Shown: positions 25,581 through 33,733 of the stretch, one piece after another
Position numbering within the stretch: the first letter of the stretch is position 1
Layout of the letters: the number at the start of each line of letters is the position of its first letter
Assembly: GCF_003691585.1 (NCBI RefSeq)
Contig: NZ_CP033169.1
Coordinates: forward strand, 2,294,001 to 2,358,000
Length of the DNA: 64,000 nt
Origin: Biomaibacter acetigenes
GTDB lineage: Bacteria > Bacillota > Thermosediminibacteria > Thermosediminibacterales > Tepidanaerobacteraceae
Reading direction: 5' to 3'
Position numbers and translations under genes: made by a program
The notes under the pieces: generated by a model
What the model was told of the DNA's origin: nothing
Databases searched by the model: none
The model's input: the letters and a program-made list of their open reading frames with translations, nothing else

Positions 25581-26302
25581 ATTATATATACCGATAAGGT
25601 AATTGATCATTTTTTAAATCCCAGAAATGTGGGTGAAATTCCCGATGCGGATGGTATAGGGCAATACGGTGATCAGAAAGAAGGTCGATTTTCCTTTGCG
25701 CTTAGAGCCCGTAGTTTAGACGGACCTCGTTTTCTTTTCGATACGGGCCAGGGCAAAGCAATCATCAATAATGCACGGATTTTTAAAATCAACCTATCGG
25801 AATTCCCTTTTCCCGTTCGGTTTTGGAGAATAAAGGTGCTTGTTTCCACTTCAATACGGCCTGGCAGGAGATTGTGCCGGGGTTTTCACTGACAGGAGAG
25901 GTGCCCAGAAAGACAGGCTTCGAAAAGGGGGAGAAAGATCTTGTAATTATCATAGGTGACAGTTTTGTTCAGGATCCTATTATAGATGACCAATCATTAG
26001 TCATTGAAACCGAAAAGGGTCTTTTCATCATACTCGGTTATGCACATGCATGCATAATAAATATTATCAACTACGCCATTGAACGGACCGGTCAAAATCA
26101 TATTCACGCCATTATCGGCGGGACCCGCCTGGGTGCAGTAAGTGAAGAACAGCAAGAAAAAAGCATCAAGGCTTTAAAGGAATTTGATGTGGATCGCATA
26201 GGAGTTTCTCATTGCACAGGATTAAAAGCCTCGATGCGCCTGGTGCAGGAATTCGGGGAACAGTTTTTCTTCTGTAATGTGGGAACTGTGATAGAATTAT
26301 AA
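25581..26302 (+). pseudogene. Chimeric remnant: NifU/IscU start joined to an MBL-fold hydrolase
   Basis: GAGGGGG ribosome site, then ATT in place of ATG, then IYTDKVIDHFLNPRNVGEIP, the unmistakable N-terminus of NifU/IscU scaffolds, up to GQYGD at about 25670. It switches to an MBL-fold metallohydrolase: FLFDTGQGKAIINNARIFKI, frame lost at about 25820-25880, then (other frame) FNTAWQEIVPGFSLTGEVPR ... GYAHACIINIINYAIERTG ... to 26302. The catalytic HxHxDH region of the hydrolase is deleted. So at least two deletions and a frameshift; not functional as either protein. Confidence 0.7.
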
Positions 26303-26344
26303 ACAATCTTTGGATTTCTGTTTGATACCGGTTAAAAAACAGAT

Positions 26345-27343
26345 CTATTTGAAGAAAGACAGTGTTTCGATATCCGACATGGTCCTGAGACCCGGTCTGG
26401 AATGAACCACTACCGGAATAGAATTTACCATAATGGCGCAGGTGGCGATGTCTCCATTGACGCCGCCATGGATTGTAGATTCGATTCTGGGTGTTCCTTC
26501 TATTATTATGCTGTCTCTAGACTCGGGTTCTCCAACAGATGCCCTGAATACCAGATTGATTGCCACCTGTCCATCGACTATGCCCCTACCGACTTGCTGG
26601 ACCCCTGCAACATCTCCGGGTTGTATTGTCATGTTATTCGTTTTTATAAGTCTCGTGGCGATAACAGGAGTTATGATGTCTTCAGTTTTTTCCAGTTTCC
26701 ATCCCAGCCTGGACGCTATCATATGAATTGACTCCGTCAGGCCAACATGTCTTAAAATTCCTTTTTCGACCTTTTCATGAAATTCCTTTATGGATAACCC
26801 GGCGCCGATTTTTTTCTGGAAGGGTATCCTCCTGAAGGTGGCGTCCTGTATCCTTTCCACTGTTATTTTATCCACACTTCGACATACCGAAGTCAAAGAA
26901 AGCGGTAGAAAGTCCATTAAAAAGCCTGGATTGACACCTGTTGCAAGCACGGATACCTTTTTACTTTTCGCTTTCTCATCAATCTCTCTGGAAATTTCCG
27001 GGTTGGTCAACCATGGGTATGATAGTTCTTCGCATGTTGTAACAATATTCACTCCATATTCCAGAAGGTTTATTATCTGCTCCCGAATGGAAGCGAGACT
27101 TGAAGTCGTTGTAAGAATAACCGCGTCCACATTATTGTTTTTCAGCACAGACTTAATATCCTTTGAAACTTTGACGCCGATGGGTTCCGGCAAACCCGCC
27201 AGGGTGCCCACATCCTGGCCGACTTTTTTTTCGTCTGCATCAATGGCACCCACGATGTTGAAATTTTTTCTTTCCGCAAGAAATCTGGTTATCTGGTTGC
27301 CAATAGGCCCCAGCCCCATCTGGACCACATTGATTTTTCCCAT
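26345..27343 (-). CDS. DapB-like NAD(P)-dependent dehydrogenase (2,4-diaminopentanoate dehydrogenase family)
   Basis: About 332 residues from the ATG at 27343, with GGGAGGAA 8 nt upstream. The Rossmann start INVVQMGLGPIGNQITRFLA is followed by a dihydrodipicolinate-reductase-like middle (VDAVILTTTSSLASIREQII, GVNIVTTCEELSYPWL, VLATGVNPGFLMDFLPL). This layout and length match the Ord / 2,4-diaminopentanoate dehydrogenase group from ornithine fermentation and related amino-acid dehydrogenases. No other ornithine-pathway genes are nearby, so the substrate is open. Monocistronic. Confidence 0.7.
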   Translation of the reverse strand: MGKINVVQMGLGPIGNQITRFLAERKNFNIVGAIDADEKKVGQDVGTLAGLPEPIGVKVSKDIKSVLKNNNVDAVILTTTSSLASIREQIINLLEYGVNIVTTCEELSYPWLTNPEISREIDEKAKSKKVSVLATGVNPGFLMDFLPLSLTSVCRSVDKITVERIQDATFRRIPFQKKIGAGLSIKEFHEKVEKGILRHVGLTESIHMIASRLGWKLEKTEDIITPVIATRLIKTNNMTIQPGDVAGVQQVGRGIVDGQVAINLVFRASVGEPESRDSIIIEGTPRIESTIHGGVNGDIATCAIMVNSIPVVVHSRPGLRTMSDIETLSFFK

Positions 27344-27371
27344 AGACAATTCCTCCCATTAATTTTTTTAT

Positions 27372-27424
27372 TGTTTTTATAATAAAAAGACCCGGAAAGA
27401 TTAATATACAGTCTTCCGGGTCTT
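27372..27424 (-). terminator. Terminator after the DUF3870 gene
   Basis: AAGACCCGG / CCGGGTCTT (27416-27424 with 27387-27395) forms a 9-bp stem with an extra inner AGA/TCT pairing, followed on the minus strand by TTTTTATTATAAAAAC. Confidence 0.8.
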
Positions 27425-27481
27425 ACTTATCTTAATATATAAAGGTGATTTATATATTGATAAATAAGAATGTATTTTTTT

Positions 27482-27853
27482 CTAACTTGAAATGCCTGAT
27501 TCCTTGAACATTTTGTATTTGTTCTGAGCATCTTTTAATGCCACTATCAAAGCCTTTTGGGCTGTTCCCAAAAACCTCCGCTCTATCTGGGATACTATTT
27601 CATCCATATCCTCCAACAAATTATACCCCACAATTATAGATTCTATAAAGCTCGAAGTCTTTTGTGAAACAGTATTGCAGGTAAAATCGATTATTTTATT
27701 GTCAGTTGAATTTACCATTACCCCTACAAAAAACGTGCTGAATATATCGCTGATGGGATCGGTTTTGCTGGTTTTGGCAAGACCGGTAACATATATTGTG
27801 TTCTTATCGTAGTTCAAAATTTGTACCCCCGTCAAATCATGCACTTTTCCCAT
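27482..27853 (-). CDS. DUF3870 domain protein
   Basis: 123 residues. TIYVTGLAKTSKTDPISDIF, then FFVGVMVNSTDNKIIDFTCN, and FIESIIVGYNLLEDMDEIVS ... RFLGTAQKALIVALKDAQNKYK matches DUF3870, a small soluble family of unknown function common in Clostridia, usually beside dehydrogenase/hydrolase genes of amino-acid or hydantoin-type metabolism. Here it precedes the DapB-like dehydrogenase but a terminator separates them. The ribosome site is poor (no clear AGGAGG within 12 nt). Confidence 0.7.
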   Translation of the reverse strand: MGKVHDLTGVQILNYDKNTIYVTGLAKTSKTDPISDIFSTFFVGVMVNSTDNKIIDFTCNTVSQKTSSFIESIIVGYNLLEDMDEIVSQIERRFLGTAQKALIVALKDAQNKYKMFKESGISS

Positions 27854-27995
27854 TAGCTTTTATACTTTATATATATAAATACTATATATTTTTCTAAAAT
27901 CCTGCTGCTGGTGACACTTTTTTAAAATAAATATCTTTTGCATAAAAATTATAAATGGTTCTGCAGCTTTTGATTCAGTTGGCATGATTCTTTAT

Positions 27996-28898
27996 TTATT
28001 CAGTTAAAGCTTTTTTAATATTGTCGAGATTTTTCTGCATAATTGAAAAATAATCCTCACCGGCCTTTATTTCTTCAGATGTAAGCCCACCGATGGGATT
28101 TAATACCATGGTTTTCGCTCCTACCTCCCGGGCCAAGGTTTCGGAAAGTTTAGGACTTACTAGAGTTTCAAAGAAAATGTATTTTATATTTTTTTGCCTG
28201 CAAAGTTCGGCCAGTTCTGCCATTTTTTTGGGTGAAGGTTCCTCCTGGGGCGAAAGCCCTGAAATTGGTATTTGCACTAATCCGTATCTTTTTGCCATGT
28301 AGCCAAATGCCGCATGGGATGTAATAAACTCTTTTCTTTTCAGATTTGCCAGGTTTTCTCTATAGCTTTTGTCCAGTTCATCCAGTTTTGCCACCAGTTC
28401 ATTGAAGTTTTCTTCATAATAGGATTTGTTGTCGGCATCGGCGGCAGCCACCGCATCATATATACGGCGGGCCATTTCTTTAGCAAGGACGGGATCCAGC
28501 CAGATGTGAGGGTCATGATTTTCTATAAGGCCTTTTCCTGCTTCCACTACCGTTATCCCCTTATCCCTGAGCTGCCCTTCCAGCTTTTGGGCCCAGGGTT
28601 CCATGACATCTCCAAGAAATACGAATACCCTAGCATCATAAATCCCGGCTATTTGCTTTGGGAAAGGTTCATAATCGTGGGGTTCCACTCCTGCCGGTAT
28701 AATGTTCTCTACCTGTGCTCTGTCCCTTACTATTTTTTTGGTAAAATCATACAGCGGATAAAAGGTAGTGTAAATGACAAGACGACTTGAATCAACTTTG
28801 GTAGGAGCATAATCGGCTCTTTTTGCAGTACAACCGGCCACCGTGAAAATTAGGGAAAAAATTGCAATGAATACTAATGCTTTTTTAAACCTTTTCAT
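27996..28898 (-). CDS. Metal ABC transporter substrate-binding lipoprotein (ZnuA-like)
   Basis: 300 residues with a lipoprotein signal (ALVFIAIFSLIFTVAGC, lipobox Cys at about residue 23). Cluster A-1 solute-binding features: VYTTFYPLYDFTKKIV-like start, first metal His in PAGVEPHDYEPFPKQ, second in NHDPHIWLDPVLAKEMA, third in ITSHAAFGYMAKRYG, and a final Asp/Glu near the C-terminus. The His-rich loop seen in some ZnuA proteins is absent. It captures Zn2+ or Mn2+ outside the membrane. No permease or ATPase gene is adjacent, so it must use a partner elsewhere. A 15-nt palindrome overlaps its promoter region. Confidence 0.88.
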   Translation of the reverse strand: MKRFKKALVFIAIFSLIFTVAGCTAKRADYAPTKVDSSRLVIYTTFYPLYDFTKKIVRDRAQVENIIPAGVEPHDYEPFPKQIAGIYDARVFVFLGDVMEPWAQKLEGQLRDKGITVVEAGKGLIENHDPHIWLDPVLAKEMARRIYDAVAAADADNKSYYEENFNELVAKLDELDKSYRENLANLKRKEFITSHAAFGYMAKRYGLVQIPISGLSPQEEPSPKKMAELAELCRQKNIKYIFFETLVSPKLSETLAREVGAKTMVLNPIGGLTSEEIKAGEDYFSIMQKNLDNIKKALTE

Positions 28899-28912
28899 AA
28901 GGACCTCCTAAT

Positions 28913-28927
28913 TGCAAATTATTTGCA
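28913..28927. promoter_or_regulatory. Candidate Zur/metal-regulator operator upstream of the ZnuA-like gene
   Basis: TGCAAAT-T-ATTTGCA is a perfect 7-1-7 palindrome 14 nt before the ATG at 28898, adjacent to GGAGG. The form and placement suit a Fur/Zur-family repressor, but the half site differs from the Bacillus Zur box. Confidence 0.5.
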
Positions 28928-29046
28928 TTTGCTATTAATATCATTATATATAATTTCCACCCGGTGTCAATAGTATGCGAAAATAATAAAGCACCTACTT
29001 ATTCTTCCATACCCAGTGGAAACAACGCAGGAGATGCGTTCACCGC

Positions 29047-29086
29047 GTTCATGTCAAACACCTTAAGTTCATGTCAAACACCTTAA
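29047..29086. repeat. 20-bp perfect tandem repeat, two copies
   Basis: GTTCATGTCAAACACCTTAA occurs twice head to tail (29047-29066 and 29067-29086), 27 nt downstream of the GGDEF/HD-GYP gene. Read on the minus strand each unit contains TTGACATGAAC. The rest of the 213-nt gap shows only the ZnuA operator. Confidence 0.8.
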
Positions 29087-29112
29087 ATGGAAAAAATAAT
29101 GTGTAATGCACC

Positions 29113-30920
29113 CTAATGATTCAAGGATGTCGAATCATTGATACTCATAAATAAATCTACCAGTTCAGGATCAAAAATAATGCCTGAATTTCTTTTTATT
29201 TCTCTTAAAGCCCCTATACAATCGGCATTATTTTCATATGACATGCTGTGAATAAGTTCATCATACGAATCGACTATTGAAATAATGCGCGCTAAAATCG
29301 GAATCTCTTCCCCTTTTAAACCTTTTGGGTATCCTTTGCCATCCCATCTCTCGTGGTGATGCAATATCGCTTCCGCTATGCCTGCAAGCTCAGGAAAAGA
29401 TATTGCTATCCTGTAACCTGTCTCCACATGTTTCTGCATTAAAATGATCTCATCCGATGTTGGCGGTTTGCCCTTTCTAAACAAATCTTCCGGAACCGCC
29501 ACTTTACCTATATCATGAAATTCCGCTAAAAGCTTTACAGAATTCAATTGTTCTTCTGAAAGTCTGAGCTTTTCCGCCATCTTTAACGCTAAATTTTTTA
29601 TTCTGTCCATATGTTCTTCCGTCTCATCCGTATTTTCTAATAAAGTCCTCTTTAAAGCCAACAATAGTCTCTTTCTCACTTCACTGCCTTCCATCGATTT
29701 TTGCCTATACATTGCATCTTCTGCTCTGTTTAACACTTCGTTAATATCTTCGAGGTGGTTTTCTTTTGTCGCACAGCCAAGAGCTATACTGAGCGGTATG
29801 CGACCTTCATCCTCTCTGCAAAAATTCTCTATTCTCATGCAGATCTGCTCAGCCGTTTTTTTACCTGTTTTGGGCAGGAGTATGGCAAATTCATCTCCAC
29901 CCCAGCGGGCGATGATATCTTCCTTCCTGCAGGCTCTCCTCAAAATATCTGCTATTTTTTTTAGCAACTCATCACCTTCAAAATGGCCAAACGTATCATT
30001 TACAAGCTTTAAGCCGTTCAAATCGCCGATTATCATACTTAAAGGAAGCTGCCTTTCGACATCTAACCGCTTTAGTTCTTCTTCAAAATAATGACGGTTA
30101 TAAAGACCTGTCACATTATCGTGAAAAGTTAAATACCTGATTTTTTCCTCGTTGCGCTTTCTTTCAGTAATATCCTGGACAATCACAATATACCCGTATA
30201 TTTCATAATTTAATTTTAACGGCGTTATTGAGCAGTCGATATGCATCCTCCCGGATTTTTTCGTATTATAAAGTCTCATCGATTTTACAATGTCAAAATC
30301 AAATTCCGTCTCATACCTGACCGCTTCGCCGCCGAGCAACTTTGCTTTTTGATCCTCCTGAAGGTTATGATCCTCAAACAGTCTAAAACCCTTTACTTCG
30401 TCGGGATTTACGACACCGAATATCTCCATGAACGCCCGATTAACCTCCAAAAGTCTTCCGTTTTTATCGTAAATCTCTATCCCCAGAGGCGACTGCAAAA
30501 ATATGTTTTTAAACTTCTCTTCACTCTCTTTAATGTTTTGCTCCATAAATTTTGCCTTTAGCAATTCTTCTATTCTTTTGAAAAAATGGAATACAGTTTA
30601 TTGCCGCGCAATGAAATTTTATGGTCATTTTCAAAATACATAAATCCCAATCTTCCGCCGTCAAGATAATATACAAAAGAGTTTTCTGGTTTAATCATAA
30701 GCATTTCTTCAAGATTTTGTTTGCTTTTGAACCCAAAATAATGCTCTTTTTTCTCCCCATTCTCGGACAGCAGCACAACAGCCAGCCGGCGCGTGCCGAA
30801 AAGCCTGGTAGATTTTTCTGTTATCTCCTCCATAAATTCATCAAAACCTTGAGGATAACTCAAAGAAGCAATTTCATAAAAAACAAAAAGATCATAAATA
30901 TTAAAACCCGTATTATTCAA
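29113..30920 (-). pseudogene. GAF-like/PAS-GGDEF-HD-GYP c-di-GMP protein, one frameshift
   Basis: Starts about 30920 (TTG, LNNTGFNIYDLFVFYEIASL), giving a ~115-residue GAF-like sensor part that stops at 30570; an A/T homopolymer at 30581-30586 (6 instead of 7) explains the break, because the next frame continues RIEELLKAKFMEQNIKESEE to 29113. After that come a PAS domain, a GGDEF domain with an intact RWGGDEFAILL and an RxxD (RKED) inhibitory site, and an HD-GYP domain with HDIGK and HHHERWDGKGYPKG. It would both make and degrade cyclic di-GMP. The GGDEF/HD-GYP half alone (483 residues) could still be expressed. Starts just after the FIST gene, so they form a sensor pair. Confidence 0.75.
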
Positions 30921-30924
30921 TGCT

Positions 30925-32054
30925 TCACCACCCTGCTGCAACTACCATCGTCTTATTATGAAATAAAGGCACCGATGAGTAAGCGCCTATCTCGCCAAAA
31001 GTCAGCATTCCTATTACGGGAATGTTTTGACCCACCATGTCTAAAACAGTTCTCAGTTCTTTTTCAAAATCTTTTTTCATTAACAGATAACGCGACACAC
31101 AATCGAATAAAAATATGGCTCTGGGCTTCGGCTGATTTAAAAGTACAAGTTTTGCCACTTCCTCTGCGGGTAGTTATAAAGCTTTCCAAATTTCCTGTCA
31201 TCAAAGCAATAGCGCTATTTTGTGGTATTTCAGAAACAAGTTTTATGCTCCCATCTTCATTAGCGCTGATAGGGGTCCCGTATAAGAAATTTCGTACCGG
31301 CGCACGGCATGCCAAAAGGATGCCTCATGCCTAAAAAAGCAAATCCGCTTTTATCTTTTAAGCCAAGATTTTTTGAATATACATCGAAGGCAGGGAAACC
31401 ATCAATTTCATAAACAATTTTACCTGATGACCTGGTCACAATCATCGGCTCGCCCCATGGCACCCACCCGTGACCTATGCCAACTTTAAATTTAAGCCCT
31501 CTCAACAGGGCAATAACAATACTCCGGACCTCAACTCCCCTTTCTGTAAATTGATGTGCACTGGAAAAACTTAAATTGTCGCCCGTCCCGCCGCCAATAT
31601 ATGTAAAATCCGGACCCAGAATATTGTATATCCTGCGAAGAATCAGGGGCATATTATCGCATGAGCAGTCAGGAAAGATAAATAATGTACCCGAATCAAA
31701 GGTAAATTCCCTTAATTTTTTCTCAATCAAATTGCATTCAGGCAATGATTTTATTTCTTCAGGGTTAATAACCAGAGTTTCGGCTTCAATCCCGCCTTTT
31801 TCAATAGCACAAATACCTACTCCTTTTTCAAAAACGCCCTCGGCGGTTATTACCCCAGCGGTGCTGCCTCCTATTAATCTCGACTTCCCGATGACTTCTT
31901 TCACACTTTTATAAACAATTTCTTGATCATAATTTGCGGTGCAGAATAAAAATGTTATGGCCGGTTCCCCAGTTACGCCCAATGCCTGCTCAACTGCAAG
32001 TTTTCCAGCCAAAAACGGATCGTCTTCACAGCTGAAGCCTACCCCTACCTTCAT
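30925..32054 (-). pseudogene. FIST (N and C) domain sensory protein with two frameshifts
   Basis: Frame 1 (32054-31270) encodes FIST_N: MKVGVGFSCEDDPFLAGKLA, LIGGSTAGVITAEGVFEKGV and IGHGWVPWGEPMIVT. Frame 2 (about 31270-31170) continues ISANEDGSIKLVSEIPQNSA, and frame 3 (to 30925) EVAKLVLLNQPKPRAIFLFD ... IGAYSSVPLFHNKTMVVAAG, the FIST_C end. The two breaks fall at a run of 4 G (31272-31275) and 3 G (31168-31170), each one base too long. Removing one base at each restores one ~375-residue FIST protein. The family senses small ligands, probably amino acids, and couples to signalling enzymes, here the c-di-GMP protein downstream. Confidence 0.75.
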
Positions 32055-32245
32055 TAAAATTATGCCCCCTTTAGCTTCTCATACACCAGATAAACATACA
32101 TACCACTTTTTCTGCAATTAGCATTTTGCCCATTCTAACTTGAGGTAATTTTTCTCCTAAATCACTCTCATGTAAATTATAGAAAAAAAGTATCAGTAAC
32201 GCAATTAATTTCTAACATCAAACAGTCAATATTTTTTACCCCATG

Positions 32246-32274
32246 TTGAATGTAAATAGATAAAATGGTATAAT
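32246..32274 (+). promoter_or_regulatory. Sigma-A promoter of the rubrerythrin gene
   Basis: TTGAAT (32246-32251), 17-nt spacer, TATAAT (32269-32274); transcript leader about 35 nt. Confidence 0.8.
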
Positions 32275-32317
32275 ACGGACAATCCTGATAATAAGATTAA
32301 GGGAGGAAAGGTTAAAT

Positions 32318-32851
32318 ATGGAACTTAAGGGCTCCAGGACTGAAAAGAATTTGCTGGCGGCTTTTGCCGGCGAATCACAGGCACGGAATAAATACACCTA
32401 CTTTGCTTCGGTAGCGAAAAAAGAAGGCTACGAGCAGATTGCCGGAATATTTCTGGAAACAGCCGAAAACGAAAAGGAACACGCAAAGATGTGGGCAAAG
32501 TTTTTAGGCCTCATAGGCGACACCCCGGGGAACCTGGAAGAGGCCGCCAAGGGTGAGAATTATGAGTGGACAACCATGTACAAAGAATTTGCAAAGACTG
32601 CCAGGGAGGAGGGATTTGACGAAATCGCCGGTTATTTTGAAAAAGTGGCCGAAGCTGAGGCCGCCCATGAAGCAAGATACCTGAAGCTTCTTGAGCGTCT
32701 AAAAGACGGCTCCGTTTTCAAGCGCCCCGTTCCTATTAAATGGCGCTGCCGCAACTGCGGTTATGTCTACGAGGGCGTCGAACCTCCGGAAAAATGCCCG
32801 GCTTGCGCTCACCCAAAAGCTTTTTATGAACCCGCCGCCGACAACTATTAA
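32318..32851 (+). CDS. rbr: Rubrerythrin
   Basis: 177 residues, ATG with GGGAGG 8 nt upstream. An N-terminal four-helix ferritin-like domain with the diiron ligands ([43 protein letters not shown]) is joined to a C-terminal rubredoxin domain at about 143-173 ([10 protein letters not shown] and [10 protein letters not shown]). It reduces hydrogen peroxide to water using electrons from rubredoxin/NADH systems and protects strict anaerobes. Monocistronic between its own promoter and terminator. Confidence 0.95.
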   Translation: MELKGSRTEKNLLAAFAGESQARNKYTYFASVAKKEGYEQIAGIFLETAENEKEHAKMWAKFLGLIGDTPGNLEEAAKGENYEWTTMYKEFAKTAREEGFDEIAGYFEKVAEAEAAHEARYLKLLERLKDGSVFKRPVPIKWRCRNCGYVYEGVEPPEKCPACAHPKAFYEPAADNY

Positions 32852-32860
32852 CCTTTATGA

Positions 32861-32906
32861 AAAGCCCCGTCTTCAAGACTTGAAAACGGGGCTTTCGATC
32901 TTTTTT
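32861..32906 (+). terminator. Rubrerythrin terminator
   Basis: AAAGCCCCGT / ACGGGGCTTT (10 bp) with an inner CAAG / CTTG stem, followed by CGATCTTTTTT. Confidence 0.85.
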
Positions 32907-33004
32907 GAGAATTTCCTTCTCCTATACCGCGATTTAATGAGAGGTTTCCGACTGCGAGTGGCAGTAATTACCTTTTAATATCATCAGCCATGCTGTCGTC
33001 TGTT

Positions 33005-33733
33005 TCAGCTTCTTATTAGAATTTCTTTGAAGTATTTAGAAAGCACGGTCTTTGCCCGGTTTAAAAAATATATGTCGCAGGGTTTTGTGCCGCAAAAATT
33101 CACATCTAAAACCTCAGGAGAATATCTATATCCCTGAAGCACGTATTTGCTTGCTCCTGAAAGCCATTCACCTATCAATACAAAATCATTCGGTTCCAGT
33201 ATCTTCTCATGCACCGTTGTTCTGAACTCGTAAATAATTTTCCCATTGGGCGTTCCATAGAGCAAAATAACTTCGGCGCTTTTTTGGACATTTAATATAT
33301 CCCTTTCATCTAAGGTAAACAACCTGTACTTGCAAATCGGAGCCTTTATGTCCATCGCCACATAGTCAATCAGTTCTTCCTGAAGCAATTCTTTTAAAAC
33401 ATCAGGCCTTGAACCGTTGGTGTCCAGTTTTACCTTTAAGCCCAGAGTCTTTATTTCGGTTATAAATTCCTTTAAGCCCCTCCACAGCGTCGGTTCTCCG
33501 CCGGTTATGCACACCCCGTCTATCAGTTTTTTTCTCCTCTTGAGATAATTAATTACTTCTTCGGACGGACTTTTAGGTAACACTGAAGTCCTTCCCGAAA
33601 AACCGCTTTTGCTTCCTATTATTGAGCTGTTATGGCAATAGGGACACCGGAAATTACAACCGGAAACAAAAACTGTAGCGGCCACATTGCCCGGAAAGTC
33701 CACCACCGATACAGGCATAAAATCGCATATCAT
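33005..33733 (-). CDS. nrdG: Anaerobic ribonucleotide reductase-activating protein (radical SAM)
   Basis: 242 residues, overlapping the nrdD stop by 4 nt. The radical SAM motif CNFRCPYC (CxxxCxxC) is at about residue 28, with the glycine-rich GGEPTL SAM-binding motif (CITGGEPTLWRGL) at about 80. It activates NrdD by forming its glycyl radical using reduced flavodoxin/ferredoxin and SAM. At 242 residues it is longer than the E. coli form (~154) and corresponds to the longer clostridial/archaeal NrdG2 type. Confidence 0.92.
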   Translation of the reverse strand: MICDFMPVSVVDFPGNVAATVFVSGCNFRCPYCHNSSIIGSKSGFSGRTSVLPKSPSEEVINYLKRRKKLIDGVCITGGEPTLWRGLKEFITEIKTLGLKVKLDTNGSRPDVLKELLQEELIDYVAMDIKAPICKYRLFTLDERDILNVQKSAEVILLYGTPNGKIIYEFRTTVHEKILEPNDFVLIGEWLSGASKYVLQGYRYSPEVLDVNFCGTKPCDIYFLNRAKTVLSKYFKEILIRS

